Assembly: GCA_046734415.1 (NCBI GenBank)
Contig: JBKPRD010000256.1
Span: 1 to 25,015 of the forward strand
Direction: 5' to 3'
Origin: DATBLE01 sp046734415
GTDB lineage: Bacteria > Actinomycetota > Thermoleophilia > Gaiellales > Gaiellaceae
Length of the DNA: 25,015 nucleotides
Made by a program: the position numbers and the translations under genes. Below are positions 1-7,272 of the stretch, in pieces. Under the pieces are notes generated by a model. That model did no database searches and had not been told where the DNA came from. It saw only the letters and a list, made by a program, of their open reading frames with translations. Each line of letters starts with the position of its first letter. Positions within the stretch are counted from its first letter, which is position 1.

Positions 1-318
1 GACACGATCCAGCAGATCCTCCGCGACTCGAACCGGATCGAGGTCTTCACCGCCGCCTGCCAGGCGATGTGCGACATGGACATCCGCGACTGGCTGCCGA
101 AGATCACCTCACCGGCGCTCGTCCTCGGCGGCGACGAGGACATCATGACCCCGTGGGACCAAGGCCCGGACGGGGCGGGCCAGGAGGCGATCTACGAAGG
201 GATCCCGAACGGGGAGCGCCACGTGATCGCCGGGTCGAACCACTCGACGATCTTCGACAACACCGAGGAGCACAACCGGGTCGTGATCGACTTCTTCACG
301 AGCCACAGCTGCAGCTGA
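1..318 (+). CDS. Alpha/beta hydrolase, C-terminal part (5' end outside window)
   Basis: The reading frame is open from base 1 to the TGA at 316-318, giving the last 105 residues of a protein whose start lies upstream. The visible part matches the end of the alpha/beta-hydrolase fold. A GGDEDIMTP segment near visible residues 43-51 carries the usual catalytic-acid Asp, and a GSNHS segment around residue 81 carries the catalytic His. An IDFF tail then matches the final helix. The nucleophile Ser lies outside the window, so the substrate cannot be named; esterase, lactonase, C-C hydrolase and haloperoxidase-like enzymes all share these motifs. It runs in the same direction as the permease that follows 97 bases later. 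An inverted repeat in that gap could end its transcript. Family confidence is good, function open. Confidence 0.75.
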   Translation, partial: DTIQQILRDSNRIEVFTAACQAMCDMDIRDWLPKITSPALVLGGDEDIMTPWDQGPDGAGQEAIYEGIPNGERHVIAGSNHSTIFDNTEEHNRVVIDFFTSHSCS

Positions 319-329
319 GGCCTGTGGAC

Positions 330-349
330 GAACAAGCGCACTTTTGTTC
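330..349. repeat. Short inverted repeat GAACAA-N8-TTGTTC upstream of the permease
   Basis: The arms GAACAA (330-335) and TTGTTC (344-349) are perfect reverse complements separated by 8 bases. The AT-rich arms stand out in GC-rich DNA. It lies 66 bases before the permease start and could be a regulator site. No matching site was seen elsewhere in the window. Confidence 0.35.
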
Positions 350-350
350 C

Positions 351-374
351 AACCCCGGTCTCAGAGACTGGGTT
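351..374. terminator. Imperfect hairpin after the hydrolase gene (terminator or operator)
   Basis: Centred on the 11-bp palindrome GTCTCAGAGAC (358-368), pairing extends outward through C354-356/G370-372 with one G-U pair and one bulge to AA/TT at the ends. The result is a stem of about ten pairs with a CAG loop. Only TTTCT follows, so the U-tract is weak. It could end the hydrolase transcript or be a dyad operator for the permease. Confidence 0.3.
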
Positions 375-415
375 TCTAACGTCACGAGGAACGCCGAGGC
401 CGGAAGCGACCAGTA

Positions 416-1780
416 ATGCCGGCGATCGAGGAATACGGGGTCGAGCCGATCCCGGCCGAGCTGCGGACGACCCGCTGGCGCGACCTCTTCGCGATCAACT
501 TCACGTTCTTCCTCAACCCGGTCATGTACGTGCTCGGCGCGATCGCGGTCGCCGGATTCGGGCTGCCGCTCTGGTGGGCGATCCTGGCGATGGTGCTCGG
601 GCAGGCGCTCGCCTACGCGGTCATGGTCCCGATCGCGGAAGTCGGCGTCGACTACGGCCTCACCGGGCAGGTTGCGGCGCGGGCGACGCTCGGCTTCTGG
701 GGCGCGCGCCTGCTCAGCTCGCCGTACCGCGTGATCGCCGCGACCTACTGGTTCGCCGCGCAGGCGCTCGCGGCCGGGTACGCGATCCAGGCGGTCGTGC
801 AGGCGATGGGCGGCGGCAAGCCGCCGCTCGTTCCCGTCGCCCTCGGCGTCGCGTTCTTCCACGCGACGCTCGCCGTGCTCGGCTTCGACGTGATGCGCTG
901 GCTGCTGCGCGTCGTGCTGCCGCTCTCACTCGTGTTCGTCGGCGTGATGCTCGCGCTCTACACGTCGACGGACGACCCGAGGTTCGACGTCGGCCGGGTC
1001 TTCGACTCCCCCGACCAGCACCTGACGTGGGTGGGTTTCGCCGGCGCCGTCACGCTCATGGCCGGGTCGAGCCTGACGCTCGTGACGAGCGTCGCGGACT
1101 TCTGCCGCTACACGCCCACCCGCCGCGACGTGCGCATCGGCCTGACGGCCTCGGCGCTCGCCGCCGCCCTCGTCGACACGTTCATCGGCGGCTATGCGGC
1201 CGCGGCGACGGGCGAGACGAATCCCTTCGTCGCGCTCGCCGACCTGACCGCCACGAAGGCGGTCCTCGCGCTCCTCCTCGTCGCGATCGTCGTCCAGGGC
1301 ATCTCCGCGAACATCGGCAACGTCTACACCGCCGGGCTGTCGCTCGTGAACACGATCCCCGTGCTGGGCCGGCTCCGCGCGACGATCCTCGTCGCAGCCG
1401 CGGCGGTCGCCCTCTCGGCGGCGCCCGACGTGATCGACAGCGCCCAGAAGTGGATCGTCCACCTGGGCAACGTCGCCGCTCCGCTCGCGGCGGTGATGCT
1501 CGTCGACTACGTGGTCGTCAAGCGGCGCCGGATCGACGTCTCGGCGCTCTTCGACCCGAACGGGCCGTACCGCTACCTCAACGGCGTCAACGTCCCGGCG
1601 ATCCTCGCGATCGCCGCGGGCGTCGCGCTCTACTACTCGCTCTCGCACTCGTGGCTGAAGATCGCGTGGGGGCTGGGCGCGGCGGCCGCGACCTACCTGC
1701 TGCTCAACCGGCTGCTCGCCCCGCGCTACGCGGTTGCGCCGACCGTCGCCTCCTCCCAGCGCTCGAGCTCACCCTCGTAG
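416..1780 (+). CDS. NCS1-family permease (cytosine/purine/hydantoin transporter class)
   Basis: A 454-residue integral membrane protein. The N-terminus has the NCS1 signature: an acidic-hydrophobic start, then a PIP-x-ELR segment around residue 13 followed by a Trp-Arg-Asp-Leu-Phe pair-in to TM1 with a conserved Asn (INFTFFLNP). About twelve hydrophobic segments follow, and the length is typical for the family. NCS1 proteins are Na+ or H+ symporters for nucleobases, allantoin, hydantoins and related cyclic ureides; the exact substrate cannot be read. The ATG at 416 has a GGAAG ribosome-binding candidate at 401-405. The last 55 bases overlap the convergent flavoenzyme gene, so the Ser/Arg-rich C-terminal tail is coded opposite another gene. 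Its position beside amide- and imide-handling enzymes suggests uptake of a cyclic nitrogen compound (inference). Confidence 0.85.
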   Translation: MPAIEEYGVEPIPAELRTTRWRDLFAINFTFFLNPVMYVLGAIAVAGFGLPLWWAILAMVLGQALAYAVMVPIAEVGVDYGLTGQVAARATLGFWGARLLSSPYRVIAATYWFAAQALAAGYAIQAVVQAMGGGKPPLVPVALGVAFFHATLAVLGFDVMRWLLRVVLPLSLVFVGVMLALYTSTDDPRFDVGRVFDSPDQHLTWVGFAGAVTLMAGSSLTLVTSVADFCRYTPTRRDVRIGLTASALAAALVDTFIGGYAAAATGETNPFVALADLTATKAVLALLLVAIVVQGISANIGNVYTAGLSLVNTIPVLGRLRATILVAAAAVALSAAPDVIDSAQKWIVHLGNVAAPLAAVMLVDYVVVKRRRIDVSALFDPNGPYRYLNGVNVPAILAIAAGVALYYSLSHSWLKIAWGLGAAAATYLLLNRLLAPRYAVAPTVASSQRSSSPS

Positions 1781-3789
1781 ATGTAGCGCTCCTCGGGCGA
1801 CCAGAGCTCGCGTCCGGCGAGCTCGCCTTCGTAGATCGCATGATCGAGCTTCCGGGGCGCCAGGCAGTCGCCGATCCGGTGCAGGCTCTCGACGCTCCCC
1901 TTGAGCGCGAGGTAGAGCTCGTCGGCCGCCTTCTGGCCCGTCGCGAGGACGACCGTGTCGACGCCCGCGATCGCGTCCGCCCCGCCGGTGTACAGGTTGA
2001 AGACCGCAACGCGGTTTCCGTCGATCTCGCTCGCCCACGAGTTCAGCCGGTACTCGAGCCCCTTGCCGAGCAGCCGCCCGTAGACGTGCGGCATGTCGAG
2101 CGTCGTGATCGTCCCCGGGAACAGCGCCGGCCAGCGGCTGACGAGCTCGACCTGCTTCCCGGCGTCGAGCAGCACCTCGACGACGCCCGCGACGGCGCGT
2201 GAGCCGTCGTCATCGAGAACGACGACGCGATCGCCGACCGGCCGCGAGCCGAGCAGCACGTCCCAGCCGGTCAGGACGTTGTCCTGATCGGAACCCGGCA
2301 GCTGCTCGACGAGCGGATTCACGCTCGAGAACCCGGTCCGGCTCGGCACGGCGCCGGTCGCGACGATCACGCCGTCCGGCTCGAGCTCATGCACCGCATC
2401 GGCGCTCGCCTCCGTGCCGAGCTGCACGTCGACGCCGGCCCTGCGCAGCTGCACCTCGAGGTCGCGCGTGATCCAACCGAACTCGTCGCGGCCGGGCGTG
2501 CGCAGGATCAGGTTCACCTGGCCGCCGAGTGTCTCGTCGCGCTCGAGCAGCGTCACCGAATGGCCTCGTCGGGCCAGCGTGACCGCGGCCTTCATCCCGG
2601 CCGGTCCGCCACCCGCGACCACCCAGCGCGCGGGCTGCTCGGCCGGGAGGAGCGGCAGCAGCCGCCCCTCGCGGCCGGCGGCGGGATTGACAGTGCAGCT
2701 GATCGGCAGGCCCTTGAACACGCGGCCGATGCAGCCCTGGTTGCCCCGGATGCAGTGGTTCACCTCGTCCTCGCGTCCCTCCTGCACCTTGTTCGCGAAC
2801 TCCGGATCGGCGATCTGCGCACGCGTCATCGCGACCATGTCCGCCTTGCCCGAGGCGACGATCTCCTCCGCGAGCACCGGGTCCTTGATCCCGCCGACCG
2901 TGAACACCGGCAGCTCTGCCACGGCCGCCTTCACCTGCGCAGTCAGGTCGACGAGGTAGCCGTCCGGCTCGTCCGAGGGCTGGATCGCGAGGTAGATGTT
3001 GTGGTACCCGGCCGCGGTGACGTTGACGTAATCGAGGTGCTCGTCGCGCTCGAGCGTCTGCGCGACCCGGACCGCGTCCTCCACGTCGAGCGCGCCCGGG
3101 ATGAAGTCGCTGAGGCTGATGCGAACGCCGACCACCCAGTCCGTCCCGACCCGCGAGCGCACGGCCGCGATCACCTCCCGCCCGAACCGCAGCCGGTTCT
3201 CGAACGAGCCGCCGTAGTCGTCGGTGCGCTTGTTGTAGAGCGGCGAGAGAAACTGGTGTAGCAGGTAGCTGTGCGAGATGTGCACCTCGGTCCCGTCGAA
3301 GCCGCCCTCGCGCGCGAGCTCTGCGCAGCGCGCCCACCACTCGACGACTTCCTCGATGTCCTCCGGCTCCATCGCCTTCGGCGTCTCGCCGTACGCGGGC
3401 GACTTGACCGCGGACGGGCCCCAGAGCACGCGCAGGTCATCCGCCGAGTCGCTGGTCGCGTTCAGGCCGAAATGGTTCAGCTGGGCGAAGATGACGGCGC
3501 CGTGCTCGTGGACGGCGGCGGTCAGGCGCCGGTCGGCCTCGAGCGACTCCGGCAGGTACTGCCACGCAACGCGCGGGAAACCGGTGGTCGAGGTCGGGTG
3601 CACGACCCGGTTGCCGGTGATCAACAGCCCGGCCCCGCCTCTGGCTCGGGCAGCCTGGTAGTCGACGTTGCGCCGCGAGTCGACGGCGCCCTCGGCGAAG
3701 AGCTTCACGTGGGCGGTCTGCATGATCCGGTTCCGGACCGTCACGTTGCCGATCCGGAGCGGGCTGAAGAGGTGCGGATATGCGGTCAC
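1726..3789 (-). CDS. OYE-family FMN/[4Fe-4S]/FAD oxidoreductase (2,4-dienoyl-CoA reductase / trimethylamine dehydrogenase-like)
   Basis: This is a 687-residue protein with the FadH layout. The FMN-binding TIM barrel (about 1-340) has an SHSYLLHQFLSP segment with Tyr175 where FadH keeps its catalytic Tyr, then NKRTDDYGGSFENR. An iron-sulfur loop spans 346-365. A FAD/NAD(P)-binding half begins at GGGPAG (393-398). These enzymes reduce C=C bonds or oxidatively N-demethylate amines. The iron-sulfur loop is unusual: cysteines stand at 346, 353 and 365, but the expected second ligand is Gly349. The start is GTG 3789; an in-frame extension upstream exists but has no family similarity. A possible -10 (TACGGT) lies 7 nt before GTG, suggesting a leaderless mRNA. 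It is divergent from the cupin gene, with a shared operator-like box between them. Confidence 0.85.
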   Translation of the reverse strand: MTAYPHLFSPLRIGNVTVRNRIMQTAHVKLFAEGAVDSRRNVDYQAARARGGAGLLITGNRVVHPTSTTGFPRVAWQYLPESLEADRRLTAAVHEHGAVIFAQLNHFGLNATSDSADDLRVLWGPSAVKSPAYGETPKAMEPEDIEEVVEWWARCAELAREGGFDGTEVHISHSYLLHQFLSPLYNKRTDDYGGSFENRLRFGREVIAAVRSRVGTDWVVGVRISLSDFIPGALDVEDAVRVAQTLERDEHLDYVNVTAAGYHNIYLAIQPSDEPDGYLVDLTAQVKAAVAELPVFTVGGIKDPVLAEEIVASGKADMVAMTRAQIADPEFANKVQEGREDEVNHCIRGNQGCIGRVFKGLPISCTVNPAAGREGRLLPLLPAEQPARWVVAGGGPAGMKAAVTLARRGHSVTLLERDETLGGQVNLILRTPGRDEFGWITRDLEVQLRRAGVDVQLGTEASADAVHELEPDGVIVATGAVPSRTGFSSVNPLVEQLPGSDQDNVLTGWDVLLGSRPVGDRVVVLDDDGSRAVAGVVEVLLDAGKQVELVSRWPALFPGTITTLDMPHVYGRLLGKGLEYRLNSWASEIDGNRVAVFNLYTGGADAIAGVDTVVLATGQKAADELYLALKGSVESLHRIGDCLAPRKLDHAIYEGELAGRELWSPEERYIYEGELERWEEATVGATA

Positions 3790-3796
3790 GGCCCCG

Positions 3797-3825
3797 ACCG
3801 TACGCTTCCGCCGCACGAAGTTCAA
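3797..3825 (-). promoter_or_regulatory. Candidate leaderless promoter of the OYE flavoenzyme gene
   Basis: On the minus strand TTGAAC (3825-3820) and TACGGT (3802-3797) are spaced by 17 bases, and the GTG start follows 7 bases after the -10. Agreement with the sigma-70-type consensus is partial, so this is a candidate only. Confidence 0.4.
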
Positions 3826-3838
3826 CCGAATGTCAGAC
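3826..3838 (+). promoter_or_regulatory. Operator-like box CCGAATGTCAGAC, third copy of the 17.7-kb box
   Basis: This 13-bp sequence matches CCGAAWGTCWGAC found twice at 17725-17783. In all three cases it points toward the downstream gene and ends 11-14 nt before the start codon (here 11 nt before the cupin GTG at 3849). Its core GTCAGAC has the GT-N3-AC form known for FadR/FCD-type GntR operators. It also adjoins the putative -35 of the divergent OYE gene, so one regulator could control both. Confidence 0.5.
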
Positions 3839-3848
3839 TTCCGCCGAC

Positions 3849-4463
3849 GTGAGCGACGACTACGTCCTCGACACGCCGGTCGTCCGTGCCTTCGTCGCCG
3901 ACGTCCGGGCGGCGATCGCGACGGCGGGCTCCCCGGAGGAGGCGTGCGACGCGATCCGGCCGAGGTTCGGGCGCCTGCTCGACGACCCGGACTGGCTCCC
4001 GCCGCAGTATCGCGAGCCCGTTCCCGAGAGCGGGATGGGCGGCGGGATCGGCCAGTGGCTGCTGTACCGCTCGGAGGACGGCTCGCTGTCGCTGTTCGCC
4101 CTCGTCGTACCGCCCGCGGCCGAGACGCCGGTCCACGACCACCTGGCGTGGGGCCTCGTCGGCCTCTATCGGGGCACCCAGGACGAGGAGATCTACGCGC
4201 GCCGGGATGGTCGGCTCGATCTGACCGAGCGGCGGCCGCTCGCCCCCGGCGACTTCTACTCGTTGATCCCGCCGCGCGACGACATCCACCGCGTCCGCAC
4301 GACGTCCGACGAGACGTCGGTCTCGATCCACCTGTTGACGAACGACACGGGGTGCGTCTGGCGGCACTCCTACGACCCCGAAACCGGCGACGAAAGACCG
4401 TTCCGCTCGGGGTACGCGAATGCTCCGTGCGATCCCGACCACCGGCCGGAGGCACGTAGTTGA
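3849..4463 (+). CDS. Cysteine-dioxygenase-like cupin metalloprotein
   Basis: A 204-residue single-domain cupin. The metal site is visible as VHDH (His96, His98) followed by a conserved Trp-Gly, and a third His at 147 in the segment DDIHRV, which is the three-His arrangement of thiol dioxygenases. Family members oxidise cysteine or other small thiols, but many in this group (predicted metal-dependent double-stranded beta-helix proteins) have no known substrate. The Tyr usually seen in the SLH-x-Y motif of cysteine dioxygenases is not evident; SIHLLTND stands there, so classical cysteine dioxygenase activity is doubtful. GTG 3849 is chosen because upstream frame extension would cover the operator-like box and the start of the divergent gene. 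No Shine-Dalgarno is seen, so translation may be leaderless. Confidence 0.75.
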   Translation: MSDDYVLDTPVVRAFVADVRAAIATAGSPEEACDAIRPRFGRLLDDPDWLPPQYREPVPESGMGGGIGQWLLYRSEDGSLSLFALVVPPAAETPVHDHLAWGLVGLYRGTQDEEIYARRDGRLDLTERRPLAPGDFYSLIPPRDDIHRVRTTSDETSVSIHLLTNDTGCVWRHSYDPETGDERPFRSGYANAPCDPDHRPEARS

Positions 4464-4490
4464 CTCCGGCCAGACAGGCTTGTATACAAG
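4460..4490 (+). promoter_or_regulatory. Promoter with palindromic operator for the ABC transporter operon
   Basis: TTGACT (4460-4465) and TATACA (4483-4488) are spaced by exactly 17 bases. A perfect 12-bp palindrome, CTTGTATACAAG (4479-4490), covers the -10. TTGTATACAA is a typical GntR-family operator shape (GT-N-AC type), so binding would block the promoter. The predicted 5' leader to the ATG at 4591 is about 95 nt with no further element recognised. Confidence 0.6.
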
Positions 4491-4590
4491 AACCCTACTG
4501 CGGACTGTCATCATCGGCTGCCCGTTCCCGTTCCGGCCGCGGAGGGTTGCGCGCCCCGGCCTCGAGCTGGAGGGAGGGAGGAGAAGGTAG

Positions 4591-6120
4591 ATGAGTGAGT
4601 ACGAGTACGATCCCTTCGAATACGCTCAGGCGCTCGCCGAAGGCGAGGATCTGGGCCACGGCGACCTTTCACGGGCGTCTTCGGAGGACAGCGACGGCGG
4701 CATGAGCCGCCGTGACCTCCTCATCAGGGGCGGCGTCGGCGCCGCCTCGCTCGGCGCCCTCGGCGCGCTCGCCGGGCCTGCGGCAGCGAGGCAGTCGTCG
4801 TCCTCGGAGGTCGACGCGAACGGGAAGTTCACCGGGACGCTGCGCGTCCTCACGCTCGGCGTCGAGTTCCCGATCCCGGACATCGCGAAGCAGGCCTCGA
4901 AGGACCTCGGCTTTACCGTGAAGCCGGTCCTCGCGCCGTCGGAGAAGCAGCCCCAGATCGCCATCACTTCGCCCGACACGTTCGACGTGTTCGGCGGCTA
5001 CAACTACCAGTCCCTGCTCGTGTGGCCGTCGGGCGGCCTTCAGCCGGTCGACACCCGCAAGATCCCGAGCTGGGGGTCGTTCTACAAGCTGTTCAGCTAC
5101 GGGAAGCTGAACCCGTCCTCGCGGGTCTGCACGTACGGCCAGGGCAACGCGCCGTTCCGGATCACCTACGTCGACCCGGACGGCTCGACCGGCCTGCCGC
5201 GCTACGCGAACGGCCCGCCGAGCAACAAGCAGGTCATCCGCTGGATCGGCGAGAACGGCAGGCCGATCGGCGGCAAGCCCCAGCCCCGATGGATCGTCGG
5301 GCCGGCCGCGCACTTCAACGCCGACTCGATGGGCTACAACGCCGACATCATCAAGAAGCGGCCCAACCAGGTCTCGTGGGCCGAGCTCCTGAACAAGCGC
5401 TACAAGGGCCGGGTCTCCCTGCTCCGCGACCCGGGGATCATGAGCCAGGACGCGGGCGCCGCAGTCGTCGCCCTCGGCCTGATGAAGATCAGGGACTACG
5501 GCAACCCGACCAGGGCCGAGATCGACCGGCTGATGAAGATCCTGACGACGTACAAGAAGGCGGGCCAGTTCCGCGCCTTCTGGTCGGCGTTCACGGACTC
5601 GGTCAACCTGATGGTCTCGAAGGAGGTCGTGATCGAGTCGATGTGGTCGCCCGCGGTCGCGCTCGTCAAGGCCGCCGGCGTGAACATCCTCTACGCCGCG
5701 CCGCCGGAGGGCTTCCGCGGCTGGTGCAGTGCCGAGGGCATCTCGTCCAAGGTCACCGACCCGGCGAAACTCCAGGCCTGCTACGACTACATCAACTGGA
5801 ACTACAACGGCTACCTCGGTGCCGTGATCATGCGCCAGGGCTACTACATCGCCAACGGCCAGAAGCTGCTCCCGTGGATCAACTCGGCGGCGGGCAAGAA
5901 GGCCGGCTTCACTCCGGCGGAGTACGACTACTGGTGGGGCGGCAAGGCGGCCCCGCGCAACCTGCCCGGGATCACCGGCAAGGTCGGCGACATCAAGAAG
6001 GGTGAGCGTCGCGAGGGCGGCTCCTTCACCCAGCGCATCTGCAAGTACTACTCGTGGAACTCCTTCGGCAAGGAGGCCGTGTACTTGACCAAGAGGGTGA
6101 ACGACTTCCTGGCTGCCTAA
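4591..6120 (+). CDS. ABC transporter substrate-binding protein, Tat-exported (spermidine/putrescine class)
   Basis: This 509-residue solute-binding protein of the extracellular family 1/8 type is first in a four-gene importer operon. A twin-arginine signal SRRDLL lies at 39-44, followed by a hydrophobic, Ala/Gly-rich stretch and a likely cleavage site near AAARQ (about 65-68). The mature part starts with a beta strand (LRVLTLGVEF) and has the usual two-lobe pattern rich in Trp and Tyr. The strong purine-rich ribosome-binding site (4571-4587) places the start at ATG 4591. This gives an acidic 38-residue n-region before the arginines, which is long; Met38 (ATG 4702) is an alternative without a good site. 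The partner subunits are PotABC-like, but the ligand could be any small cationic or amide compound. Confidence 0.85.
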   Translation: MSEYEYDPFEYAQALAEGEDLGHGDLSRASSEDSDGGMSRRDLLIRGGVGAASLGALGALAGPAAARQSSSSEVDANGKFTGTLRVLTLGVEFPIPDIAKQASKDLGFTVKPVLAPSEKQPQIAITSPDTFDVFGGYNYQSLLVWPSGGLQPVDTRKIPSWGSFYKLFSYGKLNPSSRVCTYGQGNAPFRITYVDPDGSTGLPRYANGPPSNKQVIRWIGENGRPIGGKPQPRWIVGPAAHFNADSMGYNADIIKKRPNQVSWAELLNKRYKGRVSLLRDPGIMSQDAGAAVVALGLMKIRDYGNPTRAEIDRLMKILTTYKKAGQFRAFWSAFTDSVNLMVSKEVVIESMWSPAVALVKAAGVNILYAAPPEGFRGWCSAEGISSKVTDPAKLQACYDYINWNYNGYLGAVIMRQGYYIANGQKLLPWINSAAGKKAGFTPAEYDYWWGGKAAPRNLPGITGKVGDIKKGERREGGSFTQRICKYYSWNSFGKEAVYLTKRVNDFLAA

Positions 6121-6123
6121 CGG

Positions 6124-7272
6124 ATGTCGGCTGAGGGGGTTACGACAACTGAGGGGGCGGCACCCGCCGCCCCCTCACCATCGGAGGGGGCAGGCCTCGA
6201 TCTCGTCGGGCTGACGAAGGTCTTCCCCGGCGGCACGCTCGCAGTCGACGACGTCAACCTGCACGTCGACCACGGCGAGTACGTCGTCCTCCTGGGGCCC
6301 TCGGGCTGCGGCAAGACGACGACGCTCCGCATGATCGGCGGTCACGAGTTCCCGACCGAGGGCGACATCGTCCTCGACGGGCAATCGCTCGTCGACCTGC
6401 CGCCGCACAAGCGGCCGACGACCACGGTCTTCCAGCACTTCGCCCTGTTCCCGCACCGGTCCGTGCAGTCGAACGTCGAGTTCGGCCTGAAGATGCACGG
6501 CATGCCGAAGGACGAGCGTCGCGAGCGCGCGCGCGAGGCGCTCGAGATGGTCGGCCTCGAGACGCTCTCCGACCGCAAGCCGCGGGCGCTCTCGGGCGGT
6601 CAGCAGCAGCGCGTCGCCCTCGCGCGCGTGCTCGTGACGAAGCCGAAGGCGCTGCTCCTGGACGAGCCGCTCGGCGACCTCGACCGCCTGCTCCAGCTGC
6701 GGATGCGCGTCGAGCTCCGCAACCTCCAGCGTCAGCTCGGCCTGATGTTCGTCCATGTGACGCACAACCAGGAGGAAGCGCTCTCGATGGCCGACAGGAT
6801 CGTGGTCATGAACGAGGCGCGGATCCAGCAGATCGCCGATCCGCTGACGATCGCAACGAGGCCTGCGACGGAGCTCGTCGCCCGGTTCATGGGCGACAAC
6901 AACATCATCCGCGGCAAGGTGACCGCCGTCGACGGCAACCGCCTGACGGTCGAGGACGAGCAGCACGTCCGCGCCAGCGTGGTCGCGCCCGGAGCGAACC
7001 GCAAGGTCGGCGACTCGGTGATGGTCTCGATCCGCGCCGCTGCCGTGACCATCGACGCGAACGGTGCCGCTCCAGCGGGCCTGAACGGGGCCGAGTGCGA
7101 GGTCGTCTTCGTCGAGTTCCTCGGCGACCTCGTCAAGCTCCACCTGCTTGCCGGCGGCGAGCGCATGCTCGCCAAGGTCGCCGCCGAGCACTATCCGACG
7201 CTCCGCGGCCGGGAGGGAGAGACGATCGGCATCTCCTGGAAGGAGGAGGATGTCCAGCTCCTCGACACCTGA
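6124..7272 (+). CDS. ABC transporter ATP-binding protein (PotA-like)
   Basis: A 382-residue importer ATPase that energises the two downstream permeases. Visible motifs in order are Walker A GPSGCGKTT (58-66), Q-loop Gln104 (VFQHFALFPH), signature LSGGQQQR (156-163), Walker B ALLLDEP (176-182) and H-loop His214 (HVTHN). The C-terminal part from about 260 is a TOBE-type regulatory domain. The D-loop reads GDLD instead of the more common GALD or SALD. The first 24 residues are a Ser/Pro/Ala-rich leader before the domain starts. The ATG lies 3 nt after the binding-protein stop, so translation is probably coupled. The family assignment is secure; substrate specificity comes from the partner binding protein. 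Confidence 0.92.
   Translation: MSAEGVTTTEGAAPAAPSPSEGAGLDLVGLTKVFPGGTLAVDDVNLHVDHGEYVVLLGPSGCGKTTTLRMIGGHEFPTEGDIVLDGQSLVDLPPHKRPTTTVFQHFALFPHRSVQSNVEFGLKMHGMPKDERRERAREALEMVGLETLSDRKPRALSGGQQQRVALARVLVTKPKALLLDEPLGDLDRLLQLRMRVELRNLQRQLGLMFVHVTHNQEEALSMADRIVVMNEARIQQIADPLTIATRPATELVARFMGDNNIIRGKVTAVDGNRLTVEDEQHVRASVVAPGANRKVGDSVMVSIRAAAVTIDANGAAPAGLNGAECEVVFVEFLGDLVKLHLLAGGERMLAKVAAEHYPTLRGREGETIGISWKEEDVQLLDT

Noticed and set aside
3790..4455. N-terminal extension of the OYE protein across the cupin gene
   Set aside because: The extension is Arg/Ser/Gly-rich without domain character and lies opposite the cupin. OYE family similarity begins right at GTG 3789.
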